From Rhodococcus wratislaviensis (GTDB lineage Bacteria; Actinomycetota; Actinomycetes; Mycobacteriales; Mycobacteriaceae), in contig NZ_UAUI01000021.1 in NCBI RefSeq assembly GCF_900455735.1, forward strand, positions 1-64,000: DNA of 64,000 bases, in the 5' to 3' direction. Below are positions 8,658 through 16,981 of this stretch, in pieces. The position numbers and the translations under genes were made by a program. The stretch's first letter is position 1; each line of letters starts with the position of its first letter. The notes under the pieces were generated by a model. That model searched no databases and was not told the DNA's origin. It was given only the letters and a program-made list of their open reading frames with translations.

Positions 8658-9298
8658 TGATCGACACCCAGAACCCCGACGCCCCGCGCTACCCGGTTTT
8701 CGCCAAGAGCCAGGACGAGGTGCCGTTCGGCGTCACCCCGTCCCAGACCGTCGGCCCGTACGTCCACATCGGCCTGTTCCCCACGTGGGAGAACAGCGGC
8801 GACGCCGTCCCCGAGGATGCGCCGGGACGAATCGACGTGTCCTTCAACGTCATCGACGGAGCCGGTCAGCCCATCGGTGACGCGATGATCGAAACCTGGC
8901 AGGCAGATGCGGCGGGGCGGTTCAACAGCCCCACCGATCCCCGCGGCGCCGCCGAGGCGACCCCCGCCGGCTTCCGCAGCCTCGCCCGCGTGTTCGCCGA
9001 CGAGAGCGGCACGATCGTGGTGCACACGGTCAAGCCGGGTGCCCTTCCCGCCGAGGACGGCGCCGTCGAGGCCCCGCACATCAACGTCGGACTGTTCGCC
9101 CGCGGCATGCTCGAGCGGCTGTACACGCGGCTCTACTTCCCCGAGGACACGGATGCGCACGCGTCGGACCCCGTGCTGTCCGCCGTCCCGGAGGCCGACC
9201 GCCCCAAGCTGATCGCGGAGAAGACGGACCGCGGATACCACCTGACGATCCACGTGCAGAACACGGACGGACGGGAAACCCCGTTCTTCGCCCTGTAA
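8657..9298 (+). CDS. pcaG: Protocatechuate 3,4-dioxygenase alpha subunit
   Basis: A 213-residue alpha subunit, homologous to PcaH but without the full set of iron ligands. It has TPSQTVGPYVHIGL, the intradiol core IDGAGQPIGDAMIETWQADAAG, and EAPHINVGLFARGMLERLYTRLYFPED. The frame continues upstream through pcaH, but the ATG at 8657 immediately after the pcaH stop gives the normal family length. It forms the active-site cavity together with PcaH. Confidence 0.95.
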   Translation: MIDTQNPDAPRYPVFAKSQDEVPFGVTPSQTVGPYVHIGLFPTWENSGDAVPEDAPGRIDVSFNVIDGAGQPIGDAMIETWQADAAGRFNSPTDPRGAAEATPAGFRSLARVFADESGTIVVHTVKPGALPAEDGAVEAPHINVGLFARGMLERLYTRLYFPEDTDAHASDPVLSAVPEADRPKLIAEKTDRGYHLTIHVQNTDGRETPFFAL

Positions 9299-9326
9299 TC
9301 GGTCCCAACGCAGAAAGGTGTCGCGC

Positions 9327-10679
9327 GTGAACTCTCCGGAGCCTTCCCGGGGTGCCCTGTTCGATCCGACGTTCGGTGCCGGCGAGTTGTCGGCGCTGCT
9401 CTCGGACCGGGCGTGGGTCACCGCGATGGTCGAGGTCGAGGGGGCCCTGGCCCGGGCGGAGGCGAAGTGCGACGTCATCCCCGCCGCGTCCGCCGACGCC
9501 ATCTCGTCGGTGTTCGCGCGCGTCGTCGCCGAGGGCTCCGTGGATGTGGACTCCCTCGGCGAGGCGGCCGCAGCGGGGGGTAATCCCGTGATCCCGCTGG
9601 TGAAACTGCTCCGCGGCGAGGTCGCGGCCGCCGATCTCGGGGTGCCCGGAAGCCACGTGCACAAGGGCGCCACGAGTCAGGACATCCTCGACACCGCCCT
9701 GATGCTGCTGTGCCGCCGGTCGGGTGCGCACATCCTGGCGTCCCTCGACGAGGCGGTGGTGTGCGCCGAGGCGCTCGCACGGGCCCAGCGCGGCACCCCG
9801 ATCGCCGGTCGCACACTCGGCCAGCAGGCCCTCCCCACCACGTTCGGCGTGCTCGCCGCCGGGTGGATGACGGCGTTGCACAGGGCTTCCCGTGCACTGT
9901 TCGACGCCCTCGACGGACTTCCCGTGCAACTGGGAGGCGCGGCCGGCACGTCCGCTGCGCTCTACCCGCACGGCCTCGACGTCGCCGACGTGCTCGCCGA
10001 CGAACTCGGGCTGGCACGTCAGGACGTGCCCTGGCACACCGATCGCACCCGCATCGCGCTGCTCGCGTCGGCGCTCGGAACGGCTGCGGGCGCGGTGGCG
10101 AAGATCGCCACCGACCTCGTGTTCCTGTCGTCCACCGAGGTCGGCGAGGTCAGCGAAGGGTCACCCGGCGGTTCGTCGGCCATGCCGCACAAGCGCAATC
10201 CGGTGGCCGCGATCGCGGCCCGCGCCGCGGCCCGCCGCACCCCGGGACTCGTCGCGACGATCCTCGGCTCGATGGATCACGAGCAGCAGCGCGCCGCGGG
10301 TGCCTGGCACGCCGAGTGGGAAACGCTCACGGACCTGCTGCGCCTCACCGGCGGAGCCGTCGCGCGCATCGCCGACTCGCTCGGCGGGCTGAACGTCCAC
10401 CCCGACGCGATGGCCCGCAACCTCGACATCACCGGTGGCCTGCTCCTCGCGGAACGCGTCACCGGCGCCCTGTCCGCCCGCACCGACAACGCGCGCGACC
10501 TCGTCACCGCCGCGTGCGAGACCGGACACCCCCTCGACGAGGATCCGGGGCTCCTCGAATACCTGCAGGCGGACGAGATCCGCGCCCTGCTCGACCCCGC
10601 CGGATACCTCGGCCACGCCCACGACATCGTCGACCGCGCACTGGAGACAGTGGCCCGCGGCCGGGAAGGAACGCGATGA
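9327..10679 (+). CDS. pcaB: 3-carboxy-cis,cis-muconate cycloisomerase
   Basis: A 450-residue member of the fumarase/aspartase superfamily that lactonises carboxymuconate to 4-carboxymuconolactone. The superfamily signature is GSSAMPHKRNPVAA; GSHVHKGATSQDILDTALML carries the first catalytic region. I prefer the GTG at 9327 over the one at 9318 because the AGAAAGG ribosome site (9312-9318) is then 8 bases upstream. Its stop overlaps the pcaL ATG (ATGA). Confidence 0.94.
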   Translation: MNSPEPSRGALFDPTFGAGELSALLSDRAWVTAMVEVEGALARAEAKCDVIPAASADAISSVFARVVAEGSVDVDSLGEAAAAGGNPVIPLVKLLRGEVAAADLGVPGSHVHKGATSQDILDTALMLLCRRSGAHILASLDEAVVCAEALARAQRGTPIAGRTLGQQALPTTFGVLAAGWMTALHRASRALFDALDGLPVQLGGAAGTSAALYPHGLDVADVLADELGLARQDVPWHTDRTRIALLASALGTAAGAVAKIATDLVFLSSTEVGEVSEGSPGGSSAMPHKRNPVAAIAARAAARRTPGLVATILGSMDHEQQRAAGAWHAEWETLTDLLRLTGGAVARIADSLGGLNVHPDAMARNLDITGGLLLAERVTGALSARTDNARDLVTAACETGHPLDEDPGLLEYLQADEIRALLDPAGYLGHAHDIVDRALETVARGREGTR

Positions 10680-11878
10680 CAGTCGCACTCGCACACGAAA
10701 TCTCCGGACCCCGGAACGGCGCAGCGGACGCCCCCGTCGTGGTCCTGCTCGGATCGCTCGGCTCCAACCGGTCCATGTGGGACCCGCAGATCGCGGCGCT
10801 GTCCGACGAATGCCGGGTCGTTGCCGTCGATCAGCGCGGCCACGGCGAATCGCCCGCACCGGACGGCCCGTACTCCGTCCGCGACCTGTCCGAGGACGTC
10901 CTCGCCCTGCTCGACTCGCTCGGAGTCGACGCCGCCCACTTCGTCGGACTGTCCATGGGCGGGGCGATCGCCCAGTGGCTCGGCGCGCACGCCCCGCGCC
11001 GGGTGCTGTCGCTGTCGCTGCTGTGCACCGCCGCGAAGTTCGGTGAACCGCAGGGATGGATCGAGCGGGCCGCCGCGTCGCGCACCGACGGCCCGGAGTC
11101 GCTCGCGGATGCCGTCGTCGCACGGTGGTTCAGTGAGGGGCTCGCCAAGCGTGATCCGGAATTCGTCCGGCACTACCGCGAGATGATCGCGTCGACGTCC
11201 CCCGAGGGATACGCCGCGTGCTGCGACGCCCTCGCCGACTGGGATTTCACCGCCGACCTGTCCCGCATCAGCGCACCGACACTGGTGATCGCGGGTGAGG
11301 AGGACCCGTCCACCCCGCCGTCGGTCATGCAGGTTCTCGCGGACGGCATCACCGGTGCCCGGTTCGAGGTGCTCTCCCCTGCCGCCCACGTCGCGAACCT
11401 CGAGCAGGCAGGCGCCGTCACGGCGCTGCTGCGCGAACACATCGCCGGCGGCGGGTACGCGCGCGGACGTCGCGCCGCGCACGCACAGGGAATGACGGTG
11501 CGCCGCGCGATACTCGGCGACGCGCACGTGGACCGGTCCGTGGCGGGCACCACCGACTTCACGGCACCGTTCCAGGACTTCATCACCCGCACCGCGTGGG
11601 GCGACATCTGGTCGCGCCCCGGACTGGACCACGAGTTGCGGCGGCTGCTCACGATCGCCGTCCTCACCGCGGTCGGCAACGAGCACGAACTCGACATGCA
11701 CATCCGGGCCGCACTCCGCGCGGGTGTCGACGCCGACACCATCGGCGAGGTGCTCCTCCACACCTCCGTCTACGCCGGAGTGCCCAACAGCAATCTCGGG
11801 TTCGCACTCGGCAAACATGCCCTCGCCGACCTGTCCTCCACCGAGACAGAGGCCACGGAGGAGAATTCGCAGACATGA
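10676..11878 (+). CDS. pcaL: Fused 3-oxoadipate enol-lactone hydrolase / 4-carboxymuconolactone decarboxylase
   Basis: A 400-residue two-domain enzyme. Residues 1 to about 255 are an alpha/beta hydrolase (PcaD) with nucleophile Ser93 in GLSMGGAI, VVAVDQRGHGESPAPDGPYS and a C-terminal His in PAAHVANLEQAG. Residues from about 270 onward are carboxymuconolactone decarboxylase (PcaC) with RPGLDHELRRLLTIAVLTAVGNEHELDMHIRAALRAGV. It catalyses two consecutive steps, decarboxylation and lactone hydrolysis, giving 3-oxoadipate. The fusion is known from Rhodococcus opacus and Streptomyces. The start overlaps the pcaB stop and the end overlaps the pcaR start, both by 4 bp. Confidence 0.95.
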   Translation: MTVALAHEISGPRNGAADAPVVVLLGSLGSNRSMWDPQIAALSDECRVVAVDQRGHGESPAPDGPYSVRDLSEDVLALLDSLGVDAAHFVGLSMGGAIAQWLGAHAPRRVLSLSLLCTAAKFGEPQGWIERAAASRTDGPESLADAVVARWFSEGLAKRDPEFVRHYREMIASTSPEGYAACCDALADWDFTADLSRISAPTLVIAGEEDPSTPPSVMQVLADGITGARFEVLSPAAHVANLEQAGAVTALLREHIAGGGYARGRRAAHAQGMTVRRAILGDAHVDRSVAGTTDFTAPFQDFITRTAWGDIWSRPGLDHELRRLLTIAVLTAVGNEHELDMHIRAALRAGVDADTIGEVLLHTSVYAGVPNSNLGFALGKHALADLSSTETEATEENSQT

Positions 11879-12672
11879 CCGCTACCGAACCGACGGAGAA
11901 GATCCTCCCGTCCCCCGACTACGTGCAGTCGCTGGCCCGGGGCCTCGCCGTGATCCGCTGCTTCGACGACCGGAATCAGCGGCGCACGCTCAGTGACGTC
12001 GCCCGTGCCACCGACCTGACCCGCGCCACCGCCCGCCGATTTCTGCTCACCCTCGTCGAACTCGGCTACGTGGCGACGGACGGTTCCGCGTTCTGGCTCA
12101 CCCCGCGGGTTCTCGAACTCGGATACAGCTACCTGTCGAGCCTGTCGCTGCCGGAGGTCGCGCAGCCGCACCTCGAGAGGCTGAGCCACAAGGTCCACGA
12201 GTCGTCGTCGGTGTCGATCCTCGACGGTGCCGACATCGTCTACGTCGCCCGTGTGCCCGTCAGCCGGATCATGACGGTGGGCATCACCATCGGCACGCGG
12301 CTCCCCGCGTACGCCACGTCGATGGGCCGGGTCCTGCTCGCGGGACTTCCCGACGACGAACTCGACACGTACCTCGAAAAGCTCGACATCGAGCGGCTCA
12401 CCGAACGCACGATCACGGCCCGCGACGAGCTGAAAGCTGCGATCCTCGCGGTCCGCGCGGACGGTATCTGTGTACTCGACCAGGAACTCGAAGCAGGCCT
12501 GCGGTCGATGGCCGCCCCGATCCGCAACGCCTCCGGGCTGACCGTCGCCGCGGTGAACATCTCCACTCCGGCAGCGCGATACAGCCTCGTGGATCTGCAT
12601 TCCGATCTCATCCCGTCGCTGCGGGTCACCGCAACCGACATCGAACAGGACCTCGCCACCGTCAATCGCTGA
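11875..12672 (+). CDS. pcaR: IclR-family regulator of the protocatechuate pathway
   Basis: A 265-residue IclR-type protein. An N-terminal winged helix-turn-helix (YVQSLARGLAVIRCF, then RTLSDVARATDLTRATARRFLLTL) precedes an effector domain (ILDGADIVYVARVPV, LPAYATSMGRVLLAGLPDDELD). In related species PcaR controls pca genes in response to pathway intermediates such as 3-oxoadipate or protocatechuate. It lies within the operon it probably controls, overlapping pcaL by 4 bp. Likely targets are the palindromes at 7813-7829 and 7912-7928. Confidence 0.93.
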   Translation: MTATEPTEKILPSPDYVQSLARGLAVIRCFDDRNQRRTLSDVARATDLTRATARRFLLTLVELGYVATDGSAFWLTPRVLELGYSYLSSLSLPEVAQPHLERLSHKVHESSSVSILDGADIVYVARVPVSRIMTVGITIGTRLPAYATSMGRVLLAGLPDDELDTYLEKLDIERLTERTITARDELKAAILAVRADGICVLDQELEAGLRSMAAPIRNASGLTVAAVNISTPAARYSLVDLHSDLIPSLRVTATDIEQDLATVNR

Positions 12673-12693
12673 CGCTGTGACCGAGGAATCTTC

Positions 12694-13920
12694 ATGAAAG
12701 GTCTTTCCATGCGTGACGTCGTCATCTGCGAGCCCCTGCGAACGCCGGTCGGGCGCTTCGGCGGAGTGTTCAAAGACATCACCCCGCAGAGCCTCGCGGC
12801 CACCGTCATCACGGCTCTCGTCGAACGCACCGGCATCGAGGGCAGCCAGATCGACGACGTCATCCTGGGCCAGGCGTCCCCGGGCGGGGAAGCCCCGGCC
12901 ATCGGCCGGATCGCGGCCCTCGATGCCGGACTCGGCATCGACGTCCCCGGCATGCAGGTGGATCGCCGCTGCGGATCCGGTCTGCAAGCGGTCATCACCG
13001 CCGTGCTGCAGGTGGCGTCCGGCGGCAACGACCTCGTCCTCGCCGGTGGCGCCGAATCCATGAGCCAGGCCGAGTTCTACACCAACCCGAACATCCGCTG
13101 GGGCGTCAAGGGCGAAGGCGTGCAACTCGCCGACCGGCTCGCCCGCGCCCGCGTCACCGCCGGCGGGGCGAACTTCCCCGTGCCCGGCGGCATGATCGAG
13201 ACCGCCGAGAACCTCCGCGCCGAATTCGACATCAGCCGTGAAGACCAGGACGCGCTCGCCGTGCAGTCGCACCAGCGTGCCGTCGCCGCGCAGGAATCGG
13301 GACGCTTCGCCGAGGAGATCGTCGGAGTGACGGTGCCGCAACGCAAGTCGGACCCGCTCGTCGTCGACAGGGACGAGCACCCGCGCGCCGACACCACGGT
13401 GGAGTCGCTGTCGAAGCTCCGCGCCATCCGCTCCAAGATCGACTCCGCCTCCACCGTCACCGCCGGCAACGCGAGCGGGCAGAACGACGGCGCCGCCGTG
13501 TGCATCGTGACGACCGCCGAGAAGGCGAAGGAACTGGGGCTGAAGCCCCTCGCCCGCATGGCGTCCTGGGCCGTGGCCGGCGTCCCGCCGCGCACCATGG
13601 GCATCGGCCCGGTGCCCGCCACGGAGAAGGCCCTCGGTCAGGTCGGACTGTCGCTGTCCGACATGGGTGTCATCGAACTGAACGAGGCCTTCGCCGCGCA
13701 GACCCTCGCCGTCCTCCGCAGCTGGGACCTCGACCCCACCGACGAACGCCTCAACCCCAACGGATCCGGCATCTCCCTCGGACACCCCGTCGGCGCCACC
13801 GGTGGCCGCATTCTCGCCACCCTCCTGCGGGAGATGGACCGTCGCGAATCCCGCTACGGGCTCGAGACCATGTGCATCGGCGGCGGCCAGGGACTGGCTG
13901 CGGTGTTCGAGCGGGTCTGA
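12694..13920 (+). CDS. pcaF: 3-oxoadipyl-CoA thiolase
   Basis: Thiolase of 408 residues (403 if it starts at the second Met at 12709). The acyl-accepting Cys93 lies in [11 protein letters not shown]; the other catalytic blocks are [28 protein letters not shown] and [13 protein letters not shown]. It cleaves 3-oxoadipyl-CoA to succinyl-CoA and acetyl-CoA, ending the pathway. Both candidate ATGs have a plausible ribosome site (GAGGAAT and AAAGG). It completes the pathway together with pcaIJ on the other strand. Convergent with hutH, 21 bp apart. Confidence 0.94.
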   Translation: MKGLSMRDVVICEPLRTPVGRFGGVFKDITPQSLAATVITALVERTGIEGSQIDDVILGQASPGGEAPAIGRIAALDAGLGIDVPGMQVDRRCGSGLQAVITAVLQVASGGNDLVLAGGAESMSQAEFYTNPNIRWGVKGEGVQLADRLARARVTAGGANFPVPGGMIETAENLRAEFDISREDQDALAVQSHQRAVAAQESGRFAEEIVGVTVPQRKSDPLVVDRDEHPRADTTVESLSKLRAIRSKIDSASTVTAGNASGQNDGAAVCIVTTAEKAKELGLKPLARMASWAVAGVPPRTMGIGPVPATEKALGQVGLSLSDMGVIELNEAFAAQTLAVLRSWDLDPTDERLNPNGSGISLGHPVGATGGRILATLLREMDRRESRYGLETMCIGGGQGLAAVFERV

Positions 13921-13941
13921 CGCAGAAACGCGGGTCTGTCG

Positions 13942-15489
13942 TCAGGCCAGCGCACCCACGGCACCCTCAGCGGTCTCGAGCAACCTGCCCGAGGCCGCGA
14001 GGGCGACCGCGGCCTCGATCTCCGGCGCGAGGTGACGGTCGGTCCCCGGTCCGTCCACGTGCTCGCGGATCGTGTCCCGCACCGCACCCGTCGCCGGCGA
14101 CGGAGCGAGGGGGGCCCGCAGATCCAGCGCACGAGCGGCCGTCAACGCCTCGATCGCCAGCACCCGGGTCAGCCCGTCGACCGCACGGCGCAGCTTCCGG
14201 GCCGCCGACCACCCCATCGACACGTGATCCTCCTGCATCGCCGACGACGGAATCGAATCCACACTCGCCGGCGCCGCCAGCCGCTTCAGTTCCGAGACGA
14301 TCGCCGCCTGGGTGTACTGGGCGATCATGTGGCCGCTGTCCACCCCGGGATCGTCGGCCAGGAACGGCGGCAGCCCGTGATTGCGGGCCACATCGAGGAA
14401 ACGGTCGGTGCGGCGCTCGCTCATGCTCGCCACATCCGCGACGACGATCGCCAGAAAATCCAACACGTACCCGACCGGCGCCCCGTGAAAATTGCCGTTC
14501 GACTCGACCCGACCGTCCACGGTGACCACCGGATTGTCGATTGCGCTGGCCAGTTCCCACGACGCCACCCGCTCGGCGTGCGCGAGAGTGTCCCGCGCCG
14601 CCCCGGCCACCTGCGGGGCGCACCGCAACGAGTAGGCGTCCTGCACCACCGTGCAATCCGGACCCGTGTGGCTGGCGACGATGCCTGAACCCGCGAGCAA
14701 CCGCGTCATGTTGTCCGCAGCCGCTGCCTGCCCGGGATGCGGCCGGAGCGCCTGCAGGTCGGCGGCGAACACCTTGTCGGTGCCGAGCAGCCCCTCCACG
14801 CTCATCGCCGCGGTGACGTCGGCCAGACGGAGAAGCCCGCGCAGGTCCTCGCATGCCAGCAGCAGCATGCCGAGCATGCCGTCGGTGCCGTTGATCAGGG
14901 CCAGCCCTTCCTTCTCCTCGAGGATCACCGGTGCGATACCGGCAGCGGCCAGCGCCTCCGCGGCCGGCCGCAGTTCGCCGTCCGCGTCCCGCACCGTGCC
15001 CTCACCGATCACCGCGAGCGCGACGTGCGCCAGCGGCGCCAGATCCCCCGAGCACCCGAGGCTGCCGTACTGGTGGACCACGGGGGTGATCCCCGCCGAC
15101 AGGAGCGAGGCGTAGACCTGCGCGACCTCCGGCCGCGCGCCGGTCCTGCCGGTGGCCAGGGTCGACAGTCGCAGCAGCATCAGGGCGCGCACGACCTCGC
15201 GTTCCACCTCGGGGCCGTTCCCGGCGGCATGCGAGCGGACCAGACTGCGCTGCAGCTGCGTCCGTAGCGCCGAGGGGATGTGCCGGGTGGCGAGTGCCCC
15301 GAACCCCGTCGAGATCCCGTACACGGGCTTCGGGTCCTCGGCCAGCGCCTCGATGCGCTTCCGGGTTTCCGCCATGGCCGACATCGCGTCCCGCGAGATC
15401 CGCACCGGCGCGCCGAGACGCGCCACCCGGATCACTTCTTCGGCGGCGACCGCTCCGGTTCCGACCACGACAGACTCTTCGGCTCCCAC
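13942..15489 (-). CDS. hutH: Histidine ammonia-lyase (MIO enzyme)
   Basis: A 515-residue lyase of the MIO family, predicted to deaminate L-histidine to urocanate. Histidase features include VYGISTGFGALA, the Ser-His pair in RSHAAGNG, and the Glu in QEDHVSMG that separates histidases from phenylalanine/tyrosine lyases. The cofactor-forming tripeptide reads Cys146-Ser147-Gly148 (GSLGCSGDLAPLAH) rather than the usual Ala-Ser-Gly; the TGC codon is at 15052-15054. No other hut gene is in the window. The gene is convergent with pcaF, so it is not part of the pca operon. Confidence 0.88.
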   Translation of the reverse strand: MGAEESVVVGTGAVAAEEVIRVARLGAPVRISRDAMSAMAETRKRIEALAEDPKPVYGISTGFGALATRHIPSALRTQLQRSLVRSHAAGNGPEVEREVVRALMLLRLSTLATGRTGARPEVAQVYASLLSAGITPVVHQYGSLGCSGDLAPLAHVALAVIGEGTVRDADGELRPAAEALAAAGIAPVILEEKEGLALINGTDGMLGMLLLACEDLRGLLRLADVTAAMSVEGLLGTDKVFAADLQALRPHPGQAAAADNMTRLLAGSGIVASHTGPDCTVVQDAYSLRCAPQVAGAARDTLAHAERVASWELASAIDNPVVTVDGRVESNGNFHGAPVGYVLDFLAIVVADVASMSERRTDRFLDVARNHGLPPFLADDPGVDSGHMIAQYTQAAIVSELKRLAAPASVDSIPSSAMQEDHVSMGWSAARKLRRAVDGLTRVLAIEALTAARALDLRAPLAPSPATGAVRDTIREHVDGPGTDRHLAPEIEAAVALAASGRLLETAEGAVGALA

Positions 15490-15966
15490 AACCCCCAGTC
15501 TCCCCCGGGGCCGGGCGGAGAGTGAGGAGATTGCGGGAGCGACGACGGCGTCTACAACCGGCCGCGGAGAGCTTCCTCGATTTCGCGTGGCGTCATCAAA
15601 CGTTCGAGTTTTTCACTCGGCCACGAGGACGGACGTCCTTGCAATCGGGCTGATTCGAGTAGAGGGAGAGGGCTGCGGTCCCACCGCAGGATCGAATGAA
15701 CATTCACTACCGATCACTTCCGAACACCGACTCGACAACTTTCCATTTGCGCCATTGCATCGGCGACATTTCGTCGCGCTCTTGACTCATCGCCCATCGT
15801 GCCCCTTTGGTTACACGGTTTCGATGAGGCGCGCGGAAGTGCTGGAAAACTGGGGTCGGGACGAGAATTCAGTGACCTACCGCACACGGCTCCGGCGCGA
15901 GCGCCTACCATGACGGAAAAGTAATTGTTACCTTACGTACCACCTTCCCCTGACTGGAGACAGCCG
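15490..15966. other. Intergenic region upstream of hutH and the SRPBCC gene
   Basis: About 480 bp between divergent genes, visibly richer in A and T than its neighbours. I find no convincing coding frame; the short frames lack ribosome sites and recognisable protein features. It contains a perfect hairpin CTGCGGT-CCC-ACCGCAG (15673-15689) and a small palindrome GAATG-AA-CATTC (15694-15705), either of which could be regulatory. It should carry the promoters of both flanking genes. Confidence 0.45.
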
Positions 15967-16422
15967 ATGGCAAACACCCTCGAAGCAAGCATCGACATCG
16001 ACGCGACCCCGCAAGACGTGTGGGCCGTCGTGTCGGATCTGAAGCGGATGGGCGAATGGAGCCCCCAGTGCCGCACGATGCGCGTCCTCGGTGGCGTCGT
16101 CGAAGAGGGCACCAAGACCGTCAACATCAACCGCAAGGGCCTCCTCGTGTGGCCGACCACGTCGAAGGTCGTGAAGTTCCAGCCGAACAAGGCCATCGCG
16201 TTCCGGATCCTCGAGAACCGCACCATCTGGTCGTACGAACTCGAGCCGACGGCAGGCGGAACCAAGGTCACCGAGCGCCGCGAAGCCCCGACCGGAACGT
16301 CGAAGGTGTCGCAGTTCCTGGTCAAGACCGTCCTCGGCGGCAACGAGGACTTCGAGGTCGACCTCGTGAACGGCATGAACACCACCCTCGCCCGCATCAA
16401 GTCGGCGGCTGAGCGCACGTAG
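15967..16422 (+). CDS. SRPBCC-family (polyketide cyclase/dehydrase-like) protein
   Basis: A 151-residue START-like fold protein. The family opening (ASIDIDATPQDVWAVVSDLKRMGEWSPQC) is followed by alternating beta segments and a C-terminal helix (VDLVNGMNTTLARIKSAA). Such proteins bind small hydrophobic ligands in a helix-grip cavity and are frequent in mycobacteria and rhodococci; no catalytic residue can be assigned. The ATG at 15967 gives the usual length, with GGAGA a few bases upstream. It is a stand-alone gene followed by the hypothetical gene at 16466. Confidence 0.85.
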   Translation: MANTLEASIDIDATPQDVWAVVSDLKRMGEWSPQCRTMRVLGGVVEEGTKTVNINRKGLLVWPTTSKVVKFQPNKAIAFRILENRTIWSYELEPTAGGTKVTERREAPTGTSKVSQFLVKTVLGGNEDFEVDLVNGMNTTLARIKSAAERT

Positions 16423-16465
16423 TCCGGTTGACCCTCGACCTGGTCGAGGCCCCAGCGTGGTCCGC

Positions 16466-16981
16466 ATGGACACACCGGACGCCGTCATGGCGAGGATCGC
16501 GCAGGGGCAGGAACTGGCAGTAGCGGGAGACCGGGAGGGCGCCCGACGCATCTTCGAGAAGGTGTGGGACGCCCTCGCGGGTCCCGGCGAGGACACAGCG
16601 GACCCGTTGCACGTCGTCACGCTGGCCCACTACATGGCTGACGTCCAGACGGACCCCGCCGAGGAACTGCGCTGGGATCTGCGGGCCCTCGCCGCCGCCG
16701 ACTCGCTGACCGACGAGCGAGCTCAGGAACACCACTCCTCGTTGCAGGTCGCGGGGTTCTACCCGTCGCTGCATCTCAACGTGGCGGCCTCTCATCACGC
16801 ACTCGGCCAGTCGTCCGAGGCACGTCATCATCTCGATCGGGCCGCGCAGAGCTGCGAACATCTCGCCGAGGACGGATACGGACGGATGATCCGCGGGGCG
16901 GTCGAGCGCCTGCGCGCAGAACTCGGCGCCGCGACTGTCGGACCGTGGGGGCAGAGTGAGTGCCGTGCTCAGCATCGGTGA
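16466..16981 (+). CDS. Hypothetical protein, TPR-like helical
   Basis: A 171-residue protein predicted to be almost all helix. Segments such as MARIAQGQELAVAGDREGARRIFEKVWDAL and HLNVAASHHALGQSSEARHHLDRAAQSCEHLAEDG have the Ala/Gly/hydrophobic spacing of tetratricopeptide repeats, but I would not call a specific family. Met at 16466 is preferred to the upstream GTG. Its last 26 bases overlap the start of the MerR / clamp-domain gene, so the two are probably co-translated and may work together. Confidence 0.7.
   Translation: MDTPDAVMARIAQGQELAVAGDREGARRIFEKVWDALAGPGEDTADPLHVVTLAHYMADVQTDPAEELRWDLRALAAADSLTDERAQEHHSSLQVAGFYPSLHLNVAASHHALGQSSEARHHLDRAAQSCEHLAEDGYGRMIRGAVERLRAELGAATVGPWGQSECRAQHR

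Noticed and set aside
11770-13785. 671-codon minus-strand frame across pcaR and pcaF
   Set aside because: Runs antisense through two recognised genes and has the Asp/Gly/Arg/Val bias of a GC-rich shadow frame.
15714-15911. 65-codon minus-strand frame in the hutH/SRPBCC intergenic region
   Set aside because: No ribosome site, no recognisable features, start inside a likely promoter region.
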